Under the pieces are notes generated by a model that did not search any database, had not been told where the DNA came from, and saw only the letters and a program-made list of their open reading frames with translations. The position numbers and the translations under genes were made by a program. 64,000 nucleotides of DNA. Origin: Rhodospirillaceae bacterium (GTDB lineage: Bacteria > Pseudomonadota > Alphaproteobacteria > JAEUKQ01). The stretch spans positions 62,001 through 126,000 of the forward strand of contig JADKIX010000010.1 of the NCBI GenBank assembly GCA_016722635.1, given 5' to 3'. Shown in pieces: positions 37,514-45,310 of this stretch. How positions within the stretch are numbered: position 1 is the first letter of the stretch; each line of letters opens with the position of its first letter.

Positions 37514-38076
37514 CAATCAAAACAAAAAAATCTTCCACGAATAATTCTCAATCTTCTACAATAAAATCATCATGTGACTCTCGTCTCATGTCTGGGAAGG
37601 GGCAATAAAATCTATTCAAACTCTTGGGGTCTGGCTCATCAACCTCAAGCCGGCTGCCAACGAAAATGCAGGTTCGTCCTCGATAGCGAATCTGGGGCTT
37701 AATTCTAGTGGCGCCTCAGGCAAGCATGGGGTCTAAAGTCGCGGAGCCCCAGATTCAAAACAGCAACAAAGATCGGAAGCCGGGCGGACAGCAAAACAAA
37801 ATAAGCAACAGAACCAGGCATCGATGCCCCAATAACCTCAACTGGGTCTAACCAAGCTCAACAACCTCATCCAGCTCGACCACAACTGAGATCAGGCCCA
37901 AAACCAGTTCCACAACTGCACCCAGTTCGCCACCACCCACCAGTTCACCATCAACAGATAGTCAAGGGGGTCCATAAAAAACATTGTCTCATATGATCCG
38001 TATCTTTTACTATTCTACCCAAGGCTATTAAAAATTTCTAACGTAAACATTGAAAAAACAACCAGGGAGAAAATTG
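37514..38076. other. Degenerate region after virB6
   Basis: No intact gene is visible. At about 37860-37990 one frame encodes a Pro/Gln/His-rich stretch (PARPQLRSGPKPVPQ) that looks like the eroded low-complexity tail of a VirB6 or TrbL-type protein. Several stops interrupt it. Confidence 0.5.
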
Positions 38077-38259
38077 ATGAAATGTTATAATCACCCCGCC
38101 ACCGATTCCGTTGGAACATGCAACGGTTGCAATAAGGGCTTATGCAAGGAATGCGCCAGCCTATGGTCAACTTTTAATATCCGTGGCCATCAGTATAGTG
38201 GCGGGTCCTTTGGAATTGATTTACGTCATCAGAAAATGGCGAATTGCCAAAACAAATAG
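38077..38259 (+). CDS. B-box-like zinc-binding protein (probably frameshifted)
   Basis: The frame starts behind AGGGAG at ATG 38077 and encodes a compact zinc-binding pattern MKCYNHPATDSVGTCNGCNK followed by LCKECAS. The frame ends after 60 residues with odd sequence. The next frame over continues with a hydrophobic segment (LLISVAISIVAGPLELIYVI) and basic residues, a common layout for B-box domain membrane proteins, so a one-base shift near 38160 is likely. Function unknown. Confidence 0.5.
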   Translation: MKCYNHPATDSVGTCNGCNKGLCKECASLWSTFNIRGHQYSGGSFGIDLRHQKMANCQNK

Positions 38260-38296
38260 TTTCAGTCGCCAATGTTCAGGGTTAATGGGTGCTAGA

Positions 38297-38548
38297 ATGA
38301 AACAAGTTAAAGCGTTTGAAGCACAAGCATTTCTTGATGAATATTTGATTGATATTGACCGGGAGCCTGTGCAGGTGGAGGTGGGCATTGGCTGCGCCAA
38401 CGCGGTGATCATCTCCCAAGATGAGTTTGAACGGTTAAAATACGCCGAAAACTCTTTATCCGTCATGGGTTCCATTGTGAAACGGATGATGAGAAACCAT
38501 CTGAAGGCCATCAAAGCCACGAATTTGCGTCCGTCAAAGCGCAGGTAA
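38297..38548 (+). CDS. Phd/YefM-like antitoxin-type protein
   Basis: The product has 83 residues with the pattern of Phd/YefM antitoxins: VKAFEAQAFLDEYLIDIDRE, then PVQVEVGIGCANAVIISQDE and FERLKYAENSL. Such proteins bind DNA and neutralise a toxin encoded next door. No matching RelE/Doc-type gene follows directly; the next genes are the two antitoxin/PIN pairs. The end is basic (NLRPSKRR). Confidence 0.55.
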   Translation: MKQVKAFEAQAFLDEYLIDIDREPVQVEVGIGCANAVIISQDEFERLKYAENSLSVMGSIVKRMMRNHLKAIKATNLRPSKRR

Positions 38549-38575
38549 GCTTAATCTGCAACGAAGGGGTTATCG

Positions 38576-38905
38576 ATGGAAAGGAAACCTAAAGAAATGC
38601 CAGTTCCGCAATTGACAGAAGAGCAGCTGGATAAGCTGCTTGCGCTGGATGCAGAGTGGGAAAAATTGCAAGCGGAAGAACAAAAGTTCGGGATGAGTGA
38701 TGAGCTTGCGATGAGAATGGCAAATGTTCAGGTGCAAGAGGCAAGAACTGCCCCTTCAGAACTTAGTGATGAATTAGAACAAGCCATTAAAAAAGAAGGC
38801 ATGACAAAAACAAACTTTAAAAAAATGGATAAGGAAATCCGAGCGTGGAACACCGGGGTAGAATATTTAGTGGAACAGGCTAAGAGGGCTAGGAGGAAAC
38901 TTTGA
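38576..38905 (+). CDS. Antitoxin-like partner of PIN protein, copy 1
   Basis: This 109-residue acidic helical protein has a constant first half (MPVPQLTEEQLDKLLALDAE, EEQKFGMSDELAMRM), nearly the same as copy 2, and a more variable second half (TAPSELSDELEQAIKKEG). It overlaps the PIN gene by four bases (TTGA), the usual arrangement for toxin-antitoxin pairs. I infer an antitoxin; no DNA-binding motif is obvious. Confidence 0.68.
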   Translation: MERKPKEMPVPQLTEEQLDKLLALDAEWEKLQAEEQKFGMSDELAMRMANVQVQEARTAPSELSDELEQAIKKEGMTKTNFKKMDKEIRAWNTGVEYLVEQAKRARRKL

Positions 38906-39384
38906 AAGACCAAGAAAAAGTGGTGCTAGACACGAATATCTTGGTTTCGGTGTTGCATAGCCCGGCCGGAACAGTCGGTAAATGTTTCGAACATGTTATT
39001 AAGAATCAGGAGATGGTTTTTACGGAGGAAACATCAAAGGAGTTCTTGAATGTGCTCAATCGAAAGAAATTTAATAAGGTTTTTACCCCGGAAGTCAAAG
39101 AGAAGTTTAAAGAAAGTCTTTACGGGTTATCCAAATTTGTGGAGCCAAAGTTGTTTTTAGATATTTGCCGGGATCAGAAAGACAACAAATTTATTTCCCT
39201 GGCGGAGCAGGAAAAAGCCAAATATTTGGTAACAGGTGATGAGGATTTGTTAGCCATTGACCGCAAGTTGGTCAAAACGAATATCGTCACCCCGCGGCAG
39301 TTCCTGGAGCAGGAGAGGGTGATTGCACAACAACCTGCAATACCCGTAACAATGCCTAAGGAAATCAAAAGAAAAAGCCGGTGA
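38902..39384 (+). CDS. PIN-domain ribonuclease toxin, copy 1
   Basis: This 160-residue PIN protein belongs to the putative-toxin COG1569-like group. The catalytic acids are seen in VVLDTNILVS (first Asp), TEETSKEFLNVL (Glu), CRDQKDNKFISLA (Asp) and VTGDEDLL (Asp). It starts with TTG at 38902, coupled to the antitoxin stop. The C-terminal half is almost identical to copy 2. It ends in a short extension, PAIPVTMPKEIKRKSR, beyond the normal PIN fold, with a basic tail reminiscent of the colicin D-like proteins in the same island. Confidence 0.8.
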   Translation: MKDQEKVVLDTNILVSVLHSPAGTVGKCFEHVIKNQEMVFTEETSKEFLNVLNRKKFNKVFTPEVKEKFKESLYGLSKFVEPKLFLDICRDQKDNKFISLAEQEKAKYLVTGDEDLLAIDRKLVKTNIVTPRQFLEQERVIAQQPAIPVTMPKEIKRKSR

Positions 39385-39483
39385 ATGGTTTTAGCCCTCA
39401 ATAAATTTAGTCTTTAAAATGAAAAATCTTGATCTGTATACAAATTAAACAAAGTTAAACTAGCGATATCTCGGGGATTAGCG

Positions 39484-39825
39484 ATGGAAAAGAAGCCTAA
39501 AGAAATGCCAGTAGAAATGCCCGTTCCGCAATTGACAGAAGAGCAGCTGGATAGGCTGCTTGCGCTGGATACGGAGTGGGAAAAATTGCAAGCGGAAGAA
39601 CAAAAGTTCGGGATGAGTGATGAGCTTTCCGCTAGGATGGCCAAGGTTTTGGTAGAGGAAGCGCGTGTCGCTCCCTTTCAGTCAAGTTCTGAATTTGAGG
39701 AGGCTATTAAGAAAGACGGCTTTACAAAAGAGAATTTTAAAAAAAACGAAGCAGAAATTAGTCGATGGAATAGACAACTGGAATATTTAGTAGCACAGGC
39801 CAAGATTGCTAGGAAGAAGTTGTGA
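39484..39825 (+). CDS. Antitoxin-like partner of PIN protein, copy 2
   Basis: This 113-residue protein is a duplicate of the gene at 38576 with an extra EMPV near the start. The first half is almost unchanged, while from about residue 60 (VAPFQSSSEFEEAIKKDG) it diverges. It overlaps the PIN gene by four bases (GTGA). Inferred to be the matching antitoxin for copy 2. Confidence 0.68.
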   Translation: MEKKPKEMPVEMPVPQLTEEQLDRLLALDTEWEKLQAEEQKFGMSDELSARMAKVLVEEARVAPFQSSSEFEEAIKKDGFTKENFKKNEAEISRWNRQLEYLVAQAKIARKKL

Positions 39826-40304
39826 CAGAGCAGAAGAAAGTGGTGATAGATACGAATATGTTGGTTTCAGCTTTGCTTAATTCGGCTGGAAATGCAGGTC
39901 AAGGTTTTAAACAGGCAGTTCAGAAATATCAAATGGTTTTTACGCGCGAAACATGGAATGAATTATCGATAACGCTTGATAAGAAAAAATTTTATAAAAT
40001 TTTTACCGCGGAAGTCAAAGAGAAGTTTAAAGAAAGTCTTTACGGGTTATCCAAATTTGTGGAGCCAAAGTTGTTTTTAGATATTTGCCGGGATCAGAAA
40101 GACAACAAATTTATTTCCCTGGCCGAGCAGGAAAGGGCCAAATATTTGGTAACAGGTGATGAGGATTTGTTAGCAATTGATCGCAAGTCAATCAAAACGG
40201 CTATCGTCACCCCGCGGCAGTTCCTGGAGCAGGAGAGGGTGATTGCACAACAACCTGCAATACCCGTAACAATGCCTAAGGAAATCAAAAGAAAAAGCCA
40301 GTGA
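39822..40304 (+). CDS. PIN-domain ribonuclease toxin, copy 2
   Basis: This 160-residue PIN protein starts with GTG. The N-terminal half (VVIDTNMLVSALLNSAGNAG, TRETWNELSITL) differs clearly from copy 1. From EVKEKFKESLYGL onward it is nearly identical at DNA and protein level, including VTGDEDLL and the tail PAIPVTMPKEIKRKSQ. The switch between variable and constant sequence is sharp, near 40010, which suggests gene conversion or cassette exchange. Confidence 0.8.
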   Translation: MTEQKKVVIDTNMLVSALLNSAGNAGQGFKQAVQKYQMVFTRETWNELSITLDKKKFYKIFTAEVKEKFKESLYGLSKFVEPKLFLDICRDQKDNKFISLAEQERAKYLVTGDEDLLAIDRKSIKTAIVTPRQFLEQERVIAQQPAIPVTMPKEIKRKSQ

Positions 40305-40365
40305 ATATTCCAGCTAACAACATACAGATGAACGCTAAAACAGATTAAAAACAGGGAGAGATTTC

Positions 40366-40605
40366 ATGAAAATATCAGCATTAACAACCGTAAGCTTATT
40401 TGCCGTGTTCGTAAGTGGTTGCAGTGAAACGCCGGAAGACAAAGCGCGGCGGGAAGCAACCAAAGAATGCACCGAATTTTTCAATGGCATCGCCAATCCA
40501 GGAGAAAAAGAAGACAAAGAAATGATACAACAAGCAATTAACGAATGTATTGAAGATGCGACGCCAAAAATAATGCGGGAATTAAATCAACCTTCCCCGA
40601 ATTAA
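40366..40605 (+). CDS. Small lipoprotein
   Basis: The product has 79 residues with a lipoprotein signal (LTTVSLFAVFVSGC) and an acidic, Lys/Glu-rich mature part with two further cysteines (KECTEFF, NECIED). GGGAG precedes the ATG. Small lipoproteins inside type IV secretion islands are often entry-exclusion or immunity factors, but no specific family is recognised. Confidence 0.6.
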   Translation: MKISALTTVSLFAVFVSGCSETPEDKARREATKECTEFFNGIANPGEKEDKEMIQQAINECIEDATPKIMRELNQPSPN

Positions 40606-41069
40606 ACCAGCTTAAAAAAGTGGTTGGCTGGTTTTATCGGCAAGCGATTTTGCCCCTAAAGCTGGGGCTGACAAGAAAAACCCCTTCAGGCAATTCAGCA
40701 AAAACCTAAAAGAAAGGGGCGATACGTAGCTTTTTGATTAAAAAGCCAGCCAACAAAATGCAACCCCCAGGTTGTATTTTCTAAAAGAGAATTCTCAAAA
40801 TGTTGGGTGGGATGTGGAATAACTCAAACACAGACAATATAAACAGCGCATAGAGGGAGCAAGAAATCACAAAAAATATGGGGTAGTACGGGACTGGGCA
40901 CTGCGTAAACGCTTTACGTTAGGGGTCAGATAATTGGCTGCCTTTATCCGGGTTGAAGAACCCACGCTTCTTTCAATTATGGTCATTTGGCGTTATATAC
41001 CGAGGGCGCGCCAAGCACCCTTACATCAATTTCAGCAATCAGCATCAGCAAATCAGGTGTGGATGGCCG
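40606..41069. other. Gap with inverted repeats between lipoprotein and regulator
   Basis: There is no convincing gene. GTTGGCTGG (40623-40631) pairs with CCAGCCAAC (40746-40754), enclosing about 115 bases that contain further possible pairs (GCCCC/GGGGC near 40651-40668, CCCCTT/AAGGGG at 40681 and 40714). Further on, CGTAAACGCTTTACG (40904-40918) is a perfect 6-base inverted repeat around CGC. It could be a structured transcript end or a DNA-processing site; undecided. Confidence 0.45.
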
Positions 41070-41348
41070 CTAATTTTTTGTATCCTGCTGGATAGGGGCA
41101 CCCTTAACTTTATCAGGATCATCTGAAAGTTGGGAGAAGGTTTTTTTCCGCAATTCAATATCATCCAATATTTCTTCTTGCCAATGGGGTTTGGCAAGAA
41201 AAGATTTGACTAGAAGAATATATAGATCCTTTTGTGTCAAATTTTTCCCATCATCATTCAACTTATCGGCTATCCACATCTTCAGTCTATAAAAGGTTTG
41301 CTTGTCTAACCTAATACTGTGGTGAGTTAATTCCGTCAATTTTGGCAT
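41070..41348 (-). CDS. Small ribbon-helix-helix-like regulator
   Basis: The product has about 92 residues. The N-terminal part (TELTHHSIRLDKQTFYRLKM, then WIADKLNDDG) resembles the strand-helix start of ribbon-helix-helix DNA-binding proteins, with an acidic C-terminal tail. It is divergent from virB7 and sits beside the repeated AACACT/TTACAACAC sites, so it may autoregulate and control both secretion operons. The start MPKLTEL (41348) is chosen; MRAIIMPK at 41363 is possible. The fold assignment is tentative. Confidence 0.5.
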   Translation of the reverse strand: MPKLTELTHHSIRLDKQTFYRLKMWIADKLNDDGKNLTQKDLYILLVKSFLAKPHWQEEILDDIELRKKTFSQLSDDPDKVKGAPIQQDTKN

Positions 41349-41391
41349 AATTATTGCTCTCATAAAAGTGGTTTAGATCACATACGCAAGC

Positions 41392-41477
41392 TTTACAACA
41401 CTGTAACACTTTTTTATGTGAATGGTGTTTGATGGTAAGCATCTAATGGTTCGGAAGCCAAACATTGCAACACTTTT
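41392..41477. promoter_or_regulatory. Operator-like repeats in the regulator-virB7 divergent promoter
   Basis: TTTACAACAC (41392-41401) is followed at once by TGTAACACT (41402-41410), and TGCAACACTTTT lies at 41466-41477. The same core, reversed as GTGTTGTAAA, occurs twice before the trbM-virB operon at 27540 and 27560. These are likely binding sites for one regulator. Confidence 0.5.
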
Positions 41478-41540
41478 CACATAAAAAAAGCATTTTGAAC
41501 ATTTATTTATTAACTTACAAGTTTATTGAGAATTGAACGT

Positions 41541-41720
41541 ATGATTCGGCACCTTTTAATAATAGCCCTTCTAGGCAGCGTTGCTGGTTGTGCCAGTATG
41601 CCCCCAACATGCAGCGGCAATGACAGAAGGCCTCTAAATCCCGGAAAATGGGGTTATCAAAAAATCATCCATAAAAATGATCCTATTAACATAGGGCCTA
41701 GATTGGCGGGAAAAGAATGA
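41541..41720 (+). CDS. virB7: VirB7-like lipoprotein
   Basis: The product has about 59 residues with a lipoprotein signal (HLLIIALLGSVAGC), a Pro/Cys segment (MPPTCSGN) and a short tail, with the size and position of VirB7, the outer-membrane lipoprotein that stabilises VirB9. An upstream TTG at 41526 is possible. Its stop overlaps the start of virB8. Confidence 0.75.
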   Translation: MIRHLLIIALLGSVAGCASMPPTCSGNDRRPLNPGKWGYQKIIHKNDPINIGPRLAGKE

Positions 41721-42403
41721 TTGCTGAGAAAGATTTCAAGCATTATCTTGAAGAATCAAAACGTCTTGATCAAGACCGGATCGTGATGTTGGAAAAATCA
41801 AAACGAACAGCTTGGCTGGTTGCGGGCGGGGCCGGGTTCATTGCTTGTTTATCCGTCATCGCAGTCACCGTTTTAACGCCTTTAAAAACGGTTGAACCCT
41901 ATCTCATCAGAGTCGATAATTCCACGGGCTATGTGGACAATGTCACTAGTCTAACGGGCAATACCGATTATACCCAAGACGAAATTTTGATGAGGTATTT
42001 TCTCAAACGATTTATAACGGCCAGGGAAGGGTACAGTGACGAATTAGCAGAATATAATTTCAATTTGGTTTCATTGTTTTCGATACCCGATGAACAAAAG
42101 AAATTTGCTACCTGGTATTATACCTCTAATCCGGATTCTCCCCAGAACATTTATCGGGGGCAATATGTTGATGTTAAAATACGCTCCATTAGCTTTATAG
42201 CAACCGATCAAAACCGAGTGGTCGCCCAAGTTCGCTTTAATAAAGAAATACATAATAGGCAAAGCGTAACCACTTCTTCCTGGGTATCTACGGTCACCTT
42301 CTTTTATAATACTTCAGCTTCCATTCAAGAAAAGTACCGCCTTGAAAATCCTCTAGGTTTTCAGGTGTTGACTTATTCACTCTCCAGTGAGTCACCCCAA
42401 TGA
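41717..42403 (+). CDS. virB8: VirB8-like inner-membrane assembly protein
   Basis: The 228-residue product has a short cytoplasmic N-terminus, one membrane helix (TAWLVAGGAGFIACLSVIAV) and a periplasmic NTF2-like domain with the usual EPYLIRVDNSTG start. It nucleates assembly of the channel. It overlaps virB7 and virB9 by four bases each. Confidence 0.93.
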   Translation: MIAEKDFKHYLEESKRLDQDRIVMLEKSKRTAWLVAGGAGFIACLSVIAVTVLTPLKTVEPYLIRVDNSTGYVDNVTSLTGNTDYTQDEILMRYFLKRFITAREGYSDELAEYNFNLVSLFSIPDEQKKFATWYYTSNPDSPQNIYRGQYVDVKIRSISFIATDQNRVVAQVRFNKEIHNRQSVTTSSWVSTVTFFYNTSASIQEKYRLENPLGFQVLTYSLSSESPQ

Positions 42404-43224
42404 AAAAATTCTTAAGCCTTTGCTTTTGCCTGTTTGTTGCTAGTGCCGCTTTAGGAGAAGATATTCCTAAACCTGGTAGTGGAGATGAACGGGTCCGATG
42501 GATTAACTATGATGCTTGGCAAGTCGTTAATGTCCGTACCGTCGCTCGAACTGTTACCCAAATTACTTTCTCAGAAAACGAAGCAATCCTGCAAGTGTCT
42601 TTGGGTGATACAGTTGGTTGGGAAACAGTTGTGGCAGGTAACAATGTCCTTTTAAAACCGCGCGAAATTCATCCTCCTACAAATATGACTATTATTACCA
42701 GAAGAGCGAATGGCAGCTTTCGTAGTTATCAATTTTACTTGCAATCTAGGGAAGGGGAGATTGGCACCGATTCAGACGTATTCTTCGCCATCAAATTTAA
42801 ATATCCCCAAGATGAAGCCGACCAGAAGAGAGCGGAAGCTGACGCTAGAAGAATGGCCCAGGAGGAAAATAATACTTTGTTAGGCCTATCTTTTGAAGGC
42901 GAAAAAAATTGGGCCTATTCCGCTCAAGGCAACCCTGATCTTGAACCTTCTGAAATGAGCGATAATGGGCAGGTCACCTTTATGAAGTTTCCTGGAAGAT
43001 TTCCGGCCATATATGCAGTATCCGCCGACGGAACTGATGAAATTGTTAATTATACCACAGAAGGGGATACCGTGATTTTGCACGCGGTCTCTCGTCAGTG
43101 GCATTTACGTCAGGGAAAACAAGTGCTTTGTATTTGGAATGAAGCCTTCAAATTAAGGCCAACCAATCCCGGAACAGGAACGATCACCCCTCATGTTGAA
43201 CGTATTATTCGGAGAGTACCATGA
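42400..43224 (+). CDS. virB9: VirB9-like core-complex protein
   Basis: The 274-residue product has a signal peptide (FLSLCFCLFVASAALGE), the N-terminal beta-domain (DERVRWINYDAWQVVNV) and a C-terminal beta-sandwich (ENPDLEPSEM-like region to FPGRFPAIYAV). It forms the outer-membrane core with VirB7 and VirB10. It overlaps virB8 and virB10 by four bases, indicating tight coupling. Confidence 0.93.
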   Translation: MKKFLSLCFCLFVASAALGEDIPKPGSGDERVRWINYDAWQVVNVRTVARTVTQITFSENEAILQVSLGDTVGWETVVAGNNVLLKPREIHPPTNMTIITRRANGSFRSYQFYLQSREGEIGTDSDVFFAIKFKYPQDEADQKRAEADARRMAQEENNTLLGLSFEGEKNWAYSAQGNPDLEPSEMSDNGQVTFMKFPGRFPAIYAVSADGTDEIVNYTTEGDTVILHAVSRQWHLRQGKQVLCIWNEAFKLRPTNPGTGTITPHVERIIRRVP

Positions 43225-44309
43225 GCCAAGAGAAAAAAGAGAGCGTCACTGGTGAGCGCGAGATTACCCCTTTATTCAATAAAAAGAAACCGCCTAAGAT
43301 TATGGGAATAGTTATTATCGTTTTAGCTATAGCAGCACTTTATTATGTAGTTTTTAAAAACAAAAATAATGAAGACAATAAAGACACAAAATCAAACCTA
43401 GTGATCACACCAACGGTTGATTTTCGGGGACAAAGGCCGGAAGTGCAGCCTGATACCTTTCCCCAACCACAACCTCCACCACAAGTCATTGTGACAGCCC
43501 CGCCTGCTCCTGATCCAACCAACCAGTTATTAGCGGCTTCACGGCGAGCCCCTACAACCGCTTACAGCAATTGGGGTGCAACAGCCAATAATGCATCTAA
43601 CCCTTCCCCGAGCACTCTCGTCTCTAATCCAGGTCCCTACATAGTCGGTGGTAATAATATGGGAACTTCTTTGTTAGGGAATAGCGGAGGCAATAATGAT
43701 TTAGGATCAAAACTGCAACCAACCTATATTGATGGCGCTAGGGCTGGCTTATTACCTGATCGTAATTTCTTAATAACGAAGGGTACAATCATTCCCTGCA
43801 TTCTGCAAACCGCCTTAGATAGCTCCTTGCCGGGAATGGCCGTATGTGAAATCAACCGGGATGTTTTATCATCAAGCGGCAAAATAGTGCTGTTGGAAAA
43901 AGGTACTAAGGTGGTGGGGGAGTACAGAGGAGGTTTGCGCCAAGGCGATCAAAGGATTTTTGTATTATGGACACGCGCAGAAACACCCAAAGGGATTATT
44001 ATTAACTTGGACTCTCCTGCTTCGGACCCCTTGGGAAGAAGCGGGTTTGATGGAATGATTGATACGCAATTCTGGACAAGATTTGGTGGAGCTTTGCTTT
44101 TATCACTTGTCGACAATGGGTTGGGAGCACTGGCAAATTTAGCGGGTAGCGATCCCTCAGAGGCTGCGAAAGAACCTGCAGCTATCGCTTTAGAAAATAC
44201 CGGTAATATCCCTATAATTTTAAGAAAACACCAAGGGGAGGAAGTGGCCATTTTCGTGGCGCGTGATCTGGATTTTTCAACAGTATATCATTTAAGGTTG
44301 AAAAAATGA
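43221..44309 (+). CDS. virB10: VirB10-like core-complex protein
   Basis: The 362-residue product has a cytoplasmic start, one membrane helix (IMGIVIIVLAIAALYYVVF), a Pro-rich periplasmic linker (PDTFPQPQPPPQVIVTAPPA) and the C-terminal TrbI-like barrel domain (LITKGTIIPCILQTALDSSL, VVGEYRGGLRQGDQRIFVLW). It spans both membranes and transmits energy from the ATPases. Confidence 0.94.
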   Translation: MSQEKKESVTGEREITPLFNKKKPPKIMGIVIIVLAIAALYYVVFKNKNNEDNKDTKSNLVITPTVDFRGQRPEVQPDTFPQPQPPPQVIVTAPPAPDPTNQLLAASRRAPTTAYSNWGATANNASNPSPSTLVSNPGPYIVGGNNMGTSLLGNSGGNNDLGSKLQPTYIDGARAGLLPDRNFLITKGTIIPCILQTALDSSLPGMAVCEINRDVLSSSGKIVLLEKGTKVVGEYRGGLRQGDQRIFVLWTRAETPKGIIINLDSPASDPLGRSGFDGMIDTQFWTRFGGALLLSLVDNGLGALANLAGSDPSEAAKEPAAIALENTGNIPIILRKHQGEEVAIFVARDLDFSTVYHLRLKK

Positions 44310-45310
44310 GCGAAACGGCTTTCCTCGAGAGTTATATAATACCTTTAAGAAGGTTTCTGGATAATCCCGATTTAACGGAAATTTGTATTAACGGGCCCGG
44401 AGAGGTTTTTACAGAAGGAAAACAGGGCTGGCAAAAATATAACATTCCAGAATTAAACTTGGATTGGCTGTTCCAGTTGGCCAATGCCATAGCTGCCTAT
44501 ACCAAACAAGATATTCAAGAAAGCCATCCCATTGTTTCCTGTTCTCTCCCAACAGGTGAGCGTGTTCAGATAGTCATTCCGCCTGCAACAGAAAAAGATA
44601 CGGTTTCATTTACCATAAGGAAGCCAAATTCAAAAACATTCTCCTTGGATGAATTAGAAAAGAATGGGTTATTTGACAAAACTTTACCCGCTTCGAGTGA
44701 AGTCACAACCGAAGAACATGAGTTATGTGCATTAAGGGATAAAAAAGCATGGAAAAGCTTTTTTGATCTGGCTGTTAAAACCCGCAAAAACATTCTTATT
44801 TCCGGGGCTACGGGATCAGGAAAAACAACATTTTCCAAAACCCTTATTCGTTCCATTCCTGATCATGAGCGTGTCATCACCATTGAAGATACAAGGGAGC
44901 TGACGGTCTATAATGAAAATAAAGTTCATTTGCTTTATTCCAAAGACGGACAGGGATTAGCTAAAGTTGGCCCTAAGCACCTTTTGGAGAGTGCCTTGCG
45001 GATGCGGCCAGATCGAATTTTGCTACAGGAATTAAGGGATGGAACAGCTTTCTTCTATTTACGGAACGTTAATAGCGGTCATCCGGGGTCTATTACGACC
45101 GTTCATGCAAACTCAGCTGAATTAGCATTCGAACAATTAACGTTGCTGGTGAAAGAAAGTGAAGGGGGAAGAGACTTAGAACGCAGTGATATTCGCTCTA
45201 TGCTCTACATGTTTGTAGATGTGGTCGTGCAAATGAAAAGAGAAAATGGCAGGTTTTTGATAACGGAAGTTTTTTATGACCCTATACGAAAACGCGAACG
45301 TTCAAACTAA
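44306..45310 (+). CDS. virB11: VirB11 hexameric ATPase
   Basis: The product has 334 residues. The N-terminal domain contains LTEICINGPGEVFTE. Walker A is ISGATGSGKTTFSK, the Asp box is ITIEDTREL, Walker B is RPDRILLQELRDGTAF, and the His box is GSITTVHANSA. It switches the machine between pilus assembly and substrate transfer. It overlaps virD4 by 35 bases. Confidence 0.95.
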   Translation: MSETAFLESYIIPLRRFLDNPDLTEICINGPGEVFTEGKQGWQKYNIPELNLDWLFQLANAIAAYTKQDIQESHPIVSCSLPTGERVQIVIPPATEKDTVSFTIRKPNSKTFSLDELEKNGLFDKTLPASSEVTTEEHELCALRDKKAWKSFFDLAVKTRKNILISGATGSGKTTFSKTLIRSIPDHERVITIEDTRELTVYNENKVHLLYSKDGQGLAKVGPKHLLESALRMRPDRILLQELRDGTAFFYLRNVNSGHPGSITTVHANSAELAFEQLTLLVKESEGGRDLERSDIRSMLYMFVDVVVQMKRENGRFLITEVFYDPIRKRERSN

